Below, piece by piece: positions 7,857 to 13,711 of a stretch of DNA of 14,035 bases (positions are counted from its first letter, which is position 1; each line of letters starts with the position of its first letter). The DNA is taken from contig WGAA01000225.1 in NCBI GenBank assembly GCA_015489285.1, positions 1-14,035 of the forward strand. Direction: 5' to 3'. The notes beneath the pieces were generated by a model, which made no database searches, had not been told where the DNA came from, and worked only from the letters and a program-made list of their open reading frames with translations. Source of the stretch: Anaerolineae bacterium (lineage in GTDB: Bacteria > Chloroflexota > Anaerolineae > JAADDB01). The position numbers were made by a program, and so were the translations under genes.

Positions 7857-8897
7857 TCACCCCTCTTCCAGACCGGTGCGATACACCTTGCGGGACCCGT
7901 AGACCCGTTGATAGTACTCCCGGAATTCCCCTTCCTTGATGGGGCGCCACCACCATTCGTTGTCCACGTACCAGCGGACGGCCCGGGCTACGGCCTCACG
8001 GGGGGAGTATTGAGGACGCCAGCCGAGCGCGCGTATCTTGCCGATGTCCATCGCGTATCGCCGGTCGTGCCCCGGCCGGTCCTCCACGAAGTGGACGAGG
8101 GAGTGAGGTTTGCCCAGGGTGTCCAGGATCACCTGGACCATGACCAGGTTCTCGATCTCCTCCCCCGTGCCCACGTTGTACACCTCCCCCAGGGTGCCCT
8201 TGTGCAGGACCAGGTCGATGGCCCGGCAGTGGTCTTCGACCCACATGTAATCCCGCATTTGACGGCCGTCGCCGTACACGGGCAGGGGTTTGTCCTCCAG
8301 CGCGTTGGTGGTGAAGAGGGGGACGACCTTCTCCAGGTGCTGATAGGGGCCCACGTTGTTGGAGGCCCGGGTGATGGTCACGGGCAGGCCGTAGGTGGTG
8401 AAGTAGGAGAGGGTGAGAAGATCACCCGAGGCCTTGGCCGCGGAGTAGGGGCTTCGCGGGCGCAGGGGATCCGTCTCCCGGGAGCGGTATCCCGGGGGGA
8501 TGTCCCCGTACACCTCGTCGGTGCTCACCTGGTGGAACCGTTCCAGCCCCAGGTCCTTCGTCACCTCCAGGAGGACGTAGGTGCCGTAGACGTTCGTCTG
8601 GATGAAGGCATCCGGGTCGAGGATGGAACGGTCCACGTGGGTTTCCGCGGCGAAGTTGACGATGGTGTCAACCCCGTGTTCCCGCACGACGGATTCCACC
8701 CGCGGCCGGTCGCAGATGTCCCCCCGAACGAAGGTGAACCGGGGGTGGTCCTGAAGGTCCCGCAGGTTGTTCAGGTTGCCCGCGTAGGTCAGTTTGTCGT
8801 AGACGATGACCCGATAGTCGGGGTAGGTGCGCAGCAGGTAGTGAACGAAGTTCGCGCCGATGAAGCCGGCGCCTCCGGTGATGAGAAAGGTTTGCAT
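7857..8897 (-). CDS. rmlB: dTDP-glucose 4,6-dehydratase
   Basis: It converts dTDP-glucose to dTDP-4-keto-6-deoxyglucose with tightly bound NAD+, the second step towards dTDP-rhamnose and other deoxysugars. The 346-residue protein is an extended short-chain dehydrogenase of normal family length. The NAD-binding motif TGGAGFIG is at 7-14, the family stretch YDKLTYAGNLNNL at 33-45, and the catalytic TDE at 126-128 (within VSTDEVYGD). Y151 and K155 form the YxxxK pair in SPYSAAKASGD. RASNNVGPYQ and DRPGHDRRY are further family signatures. The GAGGGAG ribosome site overlaps the stop of the unrecognised gene upstream. The nucleotidyltransferase that makes its substrate lies two genes upstream. No rmlC or rmlD is in the window, so the end sugar cannot be named. 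Confidence 0.95.
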   Translation of the reverse strand: MQTFLITGGAGFIGANFVHYLLRTYPDYRVIVYDKLTYAGNLNNLRDLQDHPRFTFVRGDICDRPRVESVVREHGVDTIVNFAAETHVDRSILDPDAFIQTNVYGTYVLLEVTKDLGLERFHQVSTDEVYGDIPPGYRSRETDPLRPRSPYSAAKASGDLLTLSYFTTYGLPVTITRASNNVGPYQHLEKVVPLFTTNALEDKPLPVYGDGRQMRDYMWVEDHCRAIDLVLHKGTLGEVYNVGTGEEIENLVMVQVILDTLGKPHSLVHFVEDRPGHDRRYAMDIGKIRALGWRPQYSPREAVARAVRWYVDNEWWWRPIKEGEFREYYQRVYGSRKVYRTGLEEG

Positions 8898-8907
8898 GGT
8901 TCTCCCT

Positions 8908-9687
8908 CTATCTGGCCCGTGAACGGTGCCAATCTCGTTTCAACCAGCGCCGCAGGGCCCGAAGACGGGCCTGTTGCGCGTGGGCGTGGGTGGAAAAACT
9001 CAAGGTCATGGTCAGCGTCGGGACGAGCGCGAGCCGTTCCCGAATGTACGTGCGGTGCCGCGCGCCCCCGCCCTGCCCTCGGGTCCTCCCGTTCATCCCC
9101 GAGGTGTTCGTGACCAGGAAGGAGACGCATCCCCACTCGTACAGCCGATCCCGCACGGCCTGGATTTCCCGGGCCGCCCGGTACAGGCGCCGTTCCATCT
9201 CCGGCCCCAGCTCGTGGGCGACCAACCGGGCCCACGTTTCCCCCGCGGGATCGTCGTTGCCGCGGCCGTTGCCCAGGAGCACGGGCTGAGCCACGTGCAA
9301 TGCGGGCACGACCTCCTCCACCCAAAAGGACTCCGCGTCCTGAAAGGCGGGGATGAGCACGTCGGTAAAGAAGGTCACGACCACCCGGTGGTGGGAGGAG
9401 CGAATGGAGACGAGGGCTTCCACTTGCTCCGGGTACAGGTCGAAAAACGCGCCGGGGTCGAACTCCTCCCACTCCTTCCAGACCCGGGCCAGGCGCTGTA
9501 AGCGGTCGGAGACGGTCATGACCATCCGCGCCAACGCGTTGATCCGCTTTTCCTCATCCCAGCGGGAGAGGACGCGGTAGACGGGAGCCAGGGGTCGCGC
9601 GTGCAGGTACGTGCGTACCGATCGGTCCGGCCAATCCTCTTCCAGCAACCACCACGCGCGAGCCAGCTCCGGTAACGTCCGAATCAT
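8908..9687 (-). CDS. Protein of unknown function between rmlA and rmlB homologues
   Basis: I do not recognise this 259-residue protein. It appears mostly helical and soluble, with many charged and Trp residues (AWWLLEEDW near the start, RVWKEWEEF about 67-75), a beta-like stretch RVVVTFFTDVLIP (about 100-112), and a segment with HELGPEMERRLYRAAREI that could be a long helix. A Gly/Arg-rich stretch (about 197-212) precedes a very basic tail ending RRWLKRDWHRSRAR, which might bind nucleic acid or membrane lipid. No signal peptide or membrane helix is evident. It starts 2 bp after the rmlA homologue stop, with only a weak GTAGGG ahead of the ATG, so translational coupling is likely. Its stop merges with the ribosome site of rmlB. 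The tight placement suggests a role in dTDP-sugar or polysaccharide work, but that is context only. Confidence 0.75.
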   Translation of the reverse strand: MIRTLPELARAWWLLEEDWPDRSVRTYLHARPLAPVYRVLSRWDEEKRINALARMVMTVSDRLQRLARVWKEWEEFDPGAFFDLYPEQVEALVSIRSSHHRVVVTFFTDVLIPAFQDAESFWVEEVVPALHVAQPVLLGNGRGNDDPAGETWARLVAHELGPEMERRLYRAAREIQAVRDRLYEWGCVSFLVTNTSGMNGRTRGQGGGARHRTYIRERLALVPTLTMTLSFSTHAHAQQARLRALRRWLKRDWHRSRAR

Positions 9688-9689
9688 CC

Positions 9690-10757
9690 CTACAGCAACC
9701 CGACCTTACTGTTATCCCCCAACGTCATCTTATACGCCTTGGGCTTGATGGGCGAACGTTCGACGACCACGTTACGCCCGATGAGGCTGTCCTCTATGCG
9801 ATAGGGCACGTCGCGAATGACGGAGTTTTCCAGGACGATGCTGTGTTCGATCTCACAGTTCTCGACGAGACAGTCGTGGTAGATGGAGGTGAAGGGGCCC
9901 ACGTACGCGTTGACCACGCGCGTGTTCTTGCCGATGATGGAGGGCCCCCGGATCACGGAGTTGATGATCTCCGCGCCCTCCTCCACGGTCACGTTGTGGT
10001 CGACCTTGGAGTCCCGGTCCACGTAGCCCCGTATCTCGTGGTCCATTTCCAGGAGGACGCGGTTGTTGGCTTCCAGCATGTCGATGGGCTTCCCCGTGTC
10101 GATCCACCATCCCCGGTGAATGTAGGGGCGCACCCGGTATCCGTGTTCTACCAGCCATTGGATGGCGTCGGTAATTTCCAGTTCGCCCCGCCAGGAGGGG
10201 GTGATGCTGTTGACGGCTTCGAAGACGTGATGGTCGAACATGTAGATGCCCACGAGGGCCAGGTTGCTCTTGGGATGTCGCGGTTTTTCCACCAGGCGGA
10301 TGATGTTCCCCTCTTCGTCGAGTTCCGCGACGCCGTAATGCTGGGGTTCCTTCACCGGGGTCAGGACGATCTGGGCGTTGTATTCCCCGGTGCGGAATTC
10401 CTCCACCAGGGAGGTGATCCCCCCCTGGATGACGTTGTCCCCCAGGAACATGACGAACGGCTCGTCCCCCAGGAAGTCCCGGCTGATTTTGACCGCGTGG
10501 GCCAGCCCCAGGGGGGCCTCTTGCTGAATGTAGGTGATGTTCACCCCCCATTCCCGCCCCGTGCCGACCGCGGCTTTGATCTCCTCGGCCGTGTCCCCCA
10601 CGACGATACCGATGTCGTCGATGCCCGCGTCGCGCACGGCTTCGATGACGCGGAAAAGGACGGGTTTGTTGGCCACGGGGATGAGTTGTTTGGCCCGCGT
10701 GTACGTCAAGGGATAGAGACGTGTGCCTTTACCGCCGCTGAGGATGAGTCCCTTCAT
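9690..10757 (-). CDS. rmlA: Glucose-1-phosphate thymidylyltransferase, long form
   Basis: It joins dTTP and glucose-1-phosphate to give dTDP-glucose and pyrophosphate, supplying the dehydratase two genes downstream. The 355-residue protein is the long type (StrD/RmlA-long), against about 290 residues for ordinary RmlA. The nucleotide-binding signature LSGGKGTRLYPLT is at 6-18, followed by KQLIPVANKP (23-32), LGDN at 105-108, the EKP motif, and GRGWW-like sugar-site residues seen as HRGWWIDTGKP. From about 250 on, hexapeptide-like repeats (SVIRGPSIIG, EIEHSIVLENSVI) form a left-handed beta-helix, and the end LGDNSKVGLL is typical. Two starts are possible: GTG 10760 and ATG 10757. ATG is preferred because it sits 7 nt after GGAGG and gives the family N-terminus MKGLILSGG. 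It lies 24 bp after the CpsD-like gene. Confidence 0.94.
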   Translation of the reverse strand: MKGLILSGGKGTRLYPLTYTRAKQLIPVANKPVLFRVIEAVRDAGIDDIGIVVGDTAEEIKAAVGTGREWGVNITYIQQEAPLGLAHAVKISRDFLGDEPFVMFLGDNVIQGGITSLVEEFRTGEYNAQIVLTPVKEPQHYGVAELDEEGNIIRLVEKPRHPKSNLALVGIYMFDHHVFEAVNSITPSWRGELEITDAIQWLVEHGYRVRPYIHRGWWIDTGKPIDMLEANNRVLLEMDHEIRGYVDRDSKVDHNVTVEEGAEIINSVIRGPSIIGKNTRVVNAYVGPFTSIYHDCLVENCEIEHSIVLENSVIRDVPYRIEDSLIGRNVVVERSPIKPKAYKMTLGDNSKVGLL

Positions 10758-10781
10758 CACATGACCTCCGTGTGGCCGTGC

Positions 10782-11435
10782 TTAGTATCGCTGTACGGCT
10801 TTGTCGTAGGGTGCGTCCAGAAGGACGGTGCCCAGGATGTGGGCCCGGACCCGCTCTAGGCGTTCTTTGGCCTGGAGGGCATGGGAGCGCTTGGTCGCAC
10901 CGGCCTTGAGGACGAGGATGACCCCGTCCGCGCGCGGGGCCAAAATGGCCGCATCGGCCACGGCGACAACGGGTGGCGTGTTCACCAGGACCATGTCGAA
11001 CTGTTCGCGCAGCAGGTCCCAAATTTGGGTGAGCCATTTGGAGTCGAGGACGTCCGCCGGGCTGACGGGCGGGGAGCCCGCGGGAAGGACGTAGAGGCCG
11101 GATACTTCGGTGGCGTAGAGGAATCCCGCGTCGGGGGCTTCCCGGGCCTGGACCATTTCGGTGAGGCCGGGGGCGTCCGACACGCCCAGCAGACGGTGGA
11201 GCCGCGGGCGGCGCAGGTCCGCCTCGACGGCCAGGACCCGATGTCCCGTCTGCGCGAAGGTGACGGCCAGGTTGGCGACGACTTCGGCCGTATCCTCCAC
11301 CCGTCCGGGGGAGGTGAAGACGACGACCCGCAGCGGGCGGTCCTCGACCGCGAATTCCAGGTTCGTGCGCAATGTGCGGTAGGCTTCCGCTTCCGGCGAT
11401 TGGGGTGCCGTTATGGCGACCAGATCTAATGACAT
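10782..11435 (-). CDS. CpsD/CapB-like BY-kinase-family ATPase with degenerate nucleotide site (probable pseudokinase)
   Basis: Normal members are P-loop tyrosine kinases that work with Wzz-type membrane proteins to control capsule or exopolysaccharide export. This 217-residue protein keeps the fold and landmarks: EAYRTLRTNLEF (17-28), ANLAVTFAQTGHRVL (54-68), ADLRRPRLHRLLGV (72-85), GLTEMV, and VLPAGSPPVSPADVL. The nucleotide site is altered throughout. The Walker A segment, usually like GPGEGKST, reads GRVEDTAE (44-51), so the Lys is T49. Walker A' reads VEADLRR with E71 for the usual Asp. Walker B reads LVNTPPV with N152 for Asp. The tail has only two tyrosines, Y210 and the final Y217, not a Tyr cluster. 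The gene is intact, with GAGGAAG before ATG 11435, and lies 16 bp after the Wzz-like gene. It probably acts as a non-catalytic partner; weak ATP binding cannot be excluded. Confidence 0.85.
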   Translation of the reverse strand: MSLDLVAITAPQSPEAEAYRTLRTNLEFAVEDRPLRVVVFTSPGRVEDTAEVVANLAVTFAQTGHRVLAVEADLRRPRLHRLLGVSDAPGLTEMVQAREAPDAGFLYATEVSGLYVLPAGSPPVSPADVLDSKWLTQIWDLLREQFDMVLVNTPPVVAVADAAILAPRADGVILVLKAGATKRSHALQAKERLERVRAHILGTVLLDAPYDKAVQRY

Positions 11436-11451
11436 GGGCTTCCTCGCCTCC

Positions 11452-12132
11452 TCAGGAAGATGCGTCCCCCCTGCGACTTCGATGCAGGGGGATGGCGCCT
11501 AACGTGGCCAGACCTAAAGTCCGTTCTACGGCCTCGGGTGTACGCAAGATGTCCGCCTCCACCCATTCCAGGATGAGGATGACCAGCACGCCGATGAGAA
11601 TGCCCAGCACGAAGCCGGCCAGGGCGTTCATCTTCGGCTTGGGACGCACCAGGGGCACGTAGTCCACGTGATTGCGAATGGACACATCGACCCGGTCCTC
11701 CCGACGTTGCTTCTGGTTCCACTGTTCCCGATTTTCGATGAACACCTGGGCCGTGGTTTCGGCAATGAGTTTGGCCACCTGGGGGTCCCGGTTTTCCACG
11801 TCGATGCGAATGGTGAAATTGGACTCGTCCGGGTCGACTTTCATCAGGGACAACAGCTCTTGGGGGGTCATGTCCAGCTGGGCCCGCCGGATGACTTCGT
11901 TGACGATATCCTGGCTGGTGATGAGCACCTGGTACGAGCGCAGCAGGGTTTTTACGGCGTTGACGTTCCCCCAATCGATACGGGCCGGTTCCACCCGGAC
12001 CTGGATGGATGCCCGGTATAACGGTTCCTGAAAGCGGCTGACCAAAATGCCCATCATCGCGGTGAGCACCGCGGTGACCAGGATGATCCAGCCTCGCTTG
12101 CGTAAGATGGCGAGATACTCGTTGAGCTCCAC
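11452..12132 (-). CDS. Wzz/CapA-type polysaccharide chain-length determinant protein
   Basis: A 226-residue inner-membrane protein with the Wzz layout: a short N-terminal cytoplasmic segment VELNEYLAILRKR, a membrane helix (about 14-33), an extracytoplasmic region of about 135 residues, a Pro-containing run (VPLVRPKPK, 159-167), a second helix (about 170-189), and a cytoplasmic tail ending in GLATLGAIPLHRSRR. Such proteins set polysaccharide chain length and, in Gram-positive-like systems, bind the CpsD kinase encoded by the next gene. The start is taken as GTG 12132 because AAGGAGG lies 5 nt ahead and the family N-terminus begins there; the frame can be extended to GTG 12153, but that would place the ribosome site inside the gene. 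It is the first gene of the leftward series, about 50 nt after a predicted promoter. Confidence 0.88.
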   Translation of the reverse strand: MELNEYLAILRKRGWIILVTAVLTAMMGILVSRFQEPLYRASIQVRVEPARIDWGNVNAVKTLLRSYQVLITSQDIVNEVIRRAQLDMTPQELLSLMKVDPDESNFTIRIDVENRDPQVAKLIAETTAQVFIENREQWNQKQRREDRVDVSIRNHVDYVPLVRPKPKMNALAGFVLGILIGVLVILILEWVEADILRTPEAVERTLGLATLGAIPLHRSRRGDASS

Positions 12133-12188
12133 TCCAACCTCCTTGCCCAGCACAGACCGCGTGTCTATAAGGTATGCCGCACCGACGT

Positions 12189-12217
12189 ATTGTACACGCG
12201 GGGTAAAGGTTCGACAA
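12189..12217 (-). promoter_or_regulatory. Predicted sigma70-like promoter of the polysaccharide/protease gene series
   Basis: On the minus strand a -35 box TTGTCG (12217-12212) and a -10 box TACAAT (12194-12189) are separated by exactly 17 bp. Transcription would begin near 12182, about 50 nt before the chosen GTG start at 12132. This is the only good promoter I see for the eight genes down to 3831. Confidence 0.6.
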
Positions 12218-12242
12218 GGGGAAGTTGCGGCCGAGACTTGTC

Positions 12243-12271
12243 TGCGTAATGCGTGATGCGTAATGCGTGAT
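12243..12271. repeat. 7-bp tandem array D
   Basis: Units TGCGTAA, TGCGTGA, TGCGTAA, TGCGTGA in direct succession; in the shifted phase these are TAATGCG and TGATGCG, the same units as array B at 2167-2197. Confidence 0.85.
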
Positions 12272-12314
12272 TTGGAGAGTGAGTTGGCGCTGTTGGGACA
12301 GCCATGTGTGCGCC
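12264..12314. repeat. Composite repeat, copy 2 (left part only)
   Basis: TGCGTGATTTGGAGAGTG then GTTGGCGCTG, GGGACA and GTGCGCC matches the left and core parts of 12652-12751 closely. GGCGC and GCGCC can pair across the core. The right-hand TTAATCG array is missing; hairpins follow instead. Confidence 0.75.
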
Positions 12315-12319
12315 GTCCC

Positions 12320-12342
12320 GCACGGGGCTAAAGCCCCCGTGC
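12320..12342. repeat. GC-rich hairpin 1 of the cluster
   Basis: Perfect 8-bp stem GCACGGGG (12320-12327) and CCCCGTGC (12335-12342) around loop CTAAAGC. Confidence 0.8.
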
Positions 12343-12358
12343 TACATGGAAGCAAAGA

Positions 12359-12371
12359 CCGCTGGAAGCGG
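12359..12371. repeat. Small hairpin 2 of the cluster
   Basis: CCGCT (12359-12363), loop GGA, AGCGG (12367-12371). The stem is only 5 bp; it is listed mainly because of its place in a row of hairpins. Confidence 0.45.
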
Positions 12372-12390
12372 CCTAAGTAGAGCGCCCTAC

Positions 12391-12427
12391 CAAGACTTCC
12401 GAAATCTCGCAGACTTCGGAAGTCTTG
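12391..12427. repeat. Perfect 13-bp inverted repeat, hairpin 3 of the cluster
   Basis: CAAGACTTCCGAA (12391-12403) and its exact reverse complement TTCGGAAGTCTTG (12415-12427) flank an 11-nt loop. It lies downstream of the kinase gene read leftwards, but no T-run follows on either strand, so I do not call it a terminator. Confidence 0.85.
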
Positions 12428-12451
12428 ATGGGCCCCGGTCCGCCAAGGTTC

Positions 12452-12473
12452 GCACGGCGCTGAACCGCCGTGC
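12452..12473. repeat. GC-rich hairpin 4 of the cluster
   Basis: Perfect 8-bp stem GCACGGCG (12452-12459) and CGCCGTGC (12466-12473) with loop CTGAAC. The stem differs from hairpin 1 at two base pairs but still pairs perfectly. Confidence 0.8.
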
Positions 12474-12481
12474 TCATTAAA

Positions 12482-12505
12482 GCGAAGCCCTTCGGGCTGG
12501 TTCGC
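12482..12505. repeat. Hairpin 5 of the cluster
   Basis: Outer stem GCGAA (12482-12486) with TTCGC (12501-12505), inner stem GCCC with GGGC around loop TTC, and a TGG bulge on the right arm. Confidence 0.6.
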
Positions 12506-12507
12506 GT

Positions 12508-12556
12508 GAGGCCGCAGGCCTTTGCTAGGATGAGCCGGGCGGTTTAGCGCCCGGCG
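12508..12556. repeat. 49-bp dispersed hairpin repeat, copy 2 (hairpin 6 of the cluster)
   Basis: 46 of 49 positions match 2001-2049, including the perfect stem GCCGGGCG (12534-12541), loop GTTTAG, and CGCCCGGC (12548-12555). The three differences all lie outside the hairpin. Like copy 1 it is followed by a heptad array. Confidence 0.85.
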
Positions 12557-12592
12557 CCACTCGTTACGTCATTCGTCACTCGTCATGCGTCA
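12557..12592. repeat. 7-bp tandem array E
   Basis: Units include TCATTCG, TCACTCG and TCATGCG, then TCA, with one 5-bp TTACG unit at the left. It abuts the 49-bp repeat directly, while array A starts 17 bp after the other copy. Confidence 0.75.
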
Positions 12593-12651
12593 AGGGGTTG
12601 GCGTGTTGGGTATGTAGGCACCGGGGAATGGATCCAGGCTTTTCTGCGTAA

Positions 12652-12751
12652 TGCGTGATTTGGAGAGTGGGTTGGCGCTGCAGGGACAACCTTGTGCGCG
12701 CCAGCCCTTTAATCGTTAATCGTCACTCGTTAATCGTTGTCTTCCCCTTAA
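12652..12751. repeat. Composite dispersed repeat of about 100 bp, copy 3
   Basis: The same order as 2191-2291: the end of a TGCGTAA/TGCGTGA array, the core TTGGCGC to GCGCCA (stem TGGCGC/GCGCCA), a TTAATCG-type heptad array at 12709-12739, and CCCTTAA. The match to copy 1 is strong by eye but contains small insertions and substitutions in the core. Confidence 0.75.
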
Positions 12752-12792
12752 CCTCCTTATCCCCACGCCAACCTTACCCCCACGCCAGCCAA

Positions 12793-12813
12793 TTACTCGT
12801 CACTCGTTACTCG
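12793..12813. repeat. 7-bp tandem array F, overlapping the kinase gene's 3' end
   Basis: Units TTACTCG (12793-12799), TCACTCG (12800-12806) and TTACTCG (12807-12813), with a decayed TTTGCTCG beyond. The kinase stop codon (minus strand TGA, 12802-12800) lies within the second unit. Confidence 0.8.
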
Positions 12814-13681
12814 TTTGCTCGCGGCGCACGACGCGCTCTTCCTCCCACGTGCCGCTCCCCAGGCGAACCGCGTCGACCCGTGAAAGGTCGCTCAACGGGG
12901 TGTACACCCACCATCGCTCCTCATCCCAACGCCGCAACGCGCCCAGGGCCACGAGGAACCCATGCCGGTCCAGAAAGCCCATCAGACGTCCCGGCAGCAA
13001 GGCGCCTCCTCCCAAAAGGGCCAAACGGGAGAGGGGGATTTCCACCACGCGAGCCCGACGGAAGTACAGGCGAAAACGGTACTGCCGCCAGGCAATCCGC
13101 TCCTCCCGGGAACGGGGACGCACGTACGGGGACACGGGAAGCTCGATCAGGCGGAAGCGCCGGCTCCGCCGCCAGGGCCCGATGAGGGGTTCCAGTTCCC
13201 CCTCGCGTTGCAGCGCGATGACCGTGTGCGGCTCCAGGAGGTCGAACTGGGCCCACTTCAAGGCGACGCCTCCGGCCTGGGGGTGAATCAACCCCGATGT
13301 GTCCACGAGAACGGTGCGGGCCCCCCACCGTCGGGCCCGCTGCACGAGGCGGTGCATCCCCACCACCGTGGGCAACATGTGGCCCCGCGGGGAGATAGAC
13401 CCCACGAACCAGCGGGCCAAGCGTCCCCGAGGGGGAAAGGCCGTCGGCTGCTCCGGGTGGGGCAGGCGCAAAGTTTGGGTCGTGGGAGGGCCCAGGATGG
13501 ATTGGCCCACATCCGCGTCGAGGAGCGCGGGCATCGACTCCTGCGCAGAAGCCGTCAACCGCTGCCACAAATACCGCACCAGCGTGCTCTTCCCCGTATC
13601 CACCCCGCCGATCACCAGGATGACCCCGCGCAACACCTCCTGGGGGATGGCGTTCCACTCATCCGGTACGATTAGGCCCAT
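12800..13681 (-). CDS. Clp1/Grc3-type polynucleotide 5'-hydroxyl kinase
   Basis: Enzymes of this P-loop family move a phosphate from ATP/GTP to the 5'-OH of RNA or DNA; eukaryotic Clp1 and Nol9/Grc3 act in tRNA, mRNA and rRNA processing, and archaeal and a few bacterial forms are known. The 293-residue protein has Walker A GGVDTGKST (25-33). Other Clp1_P landmarks follow: LDADVGQS with GPPTTQTLRL, FVGSISPRGHMLP, LVDTSGLIHPQAGGVALKWAQFD (split here by context), and the stretch VIALQREGELEPL. The C-terminal third is Arg-rich and not recognised. The start ATG 13681 follows an AGGAGTG site. The same frame is open to 13978, but that part lies over DnaA-box-like repeats and has no family match. The last codons come from a heptad repeat. 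The substrate is unknown; RNA repair or processing is the natural guess. Confidence 0.88.
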   Translation of the reverse strand: MGLIVPDEWNAIPQEVLRGVILVIGGVDTGKSTLVRYLWQRLTASAQESMPALLDADVGQSILGPPTTQTLRLPHPEQPTAFPPRGRLARWFVGSISPRGHMLPTVVGMHRLVQRARRWGARTVLVDTSGLIHPQAGGVALKWAQFDLLEPHTVIALQREGELEPLIGPWRRSRRFRLIELPVSPYVRPRSREERIAWRQYRFRLYFRRARVVEIPLSRLALLGGGALLPGRLMGFLDRHGFLVALGALRRWDEERWWVYTPLSDLSRVDAVRLGSGTWEEERVVRREQTSNE

Positions 13682-13711
13682 AGGCACACACTCCTGCCGC
13701 ACAGACGCCCC

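Larger units (their letters stand above)
12133..12799. other. Intergenic region of 667 bp packed with repeats and hairpins
   Basis: No gene is supported. It contains the promoter and leader of the wzz-like gene (12133-12217), two copies of the composite repeat (12264-12314, 12652-12751), six hairpins between 12320 and 12555, a copy of the 49-bp hairpin repeat, several heptad arrays, and two CCCCACGCCA units at 12760-12769 and 12778-12787. The stretch 12593-12640 shows nothing I can name. Confidence 0.75.

Noticed and set aside
7908..9113. Plus-strand open frame of 401 codons opposite rmlB
   Set aside because: It mirrors codon bias of the real minus-strand gene and matches nothing I recognise.
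9000..9120. Possible frameshift near the end of the unrecognised protein
   Set aside because: The Gly/Arg-rich tail looks a little like out-of-frame coding, but the frame is uninterrupted and the stop fits the next gene's ribosome site, so there is no positive evidence.
12391..12427. Rho-independent terminator for the kinase gene
   Set aside because: The 13-bp inverted repeat is perfect but no T-run follows on either strand, and it lies about 370 bp past the stop codon.
12243..12592. CRISPR array
   Set aside because: The repeats are 7-bp direct units without unique spacers, and the hairpins differ in sequence and spacing. No cas gene is present.
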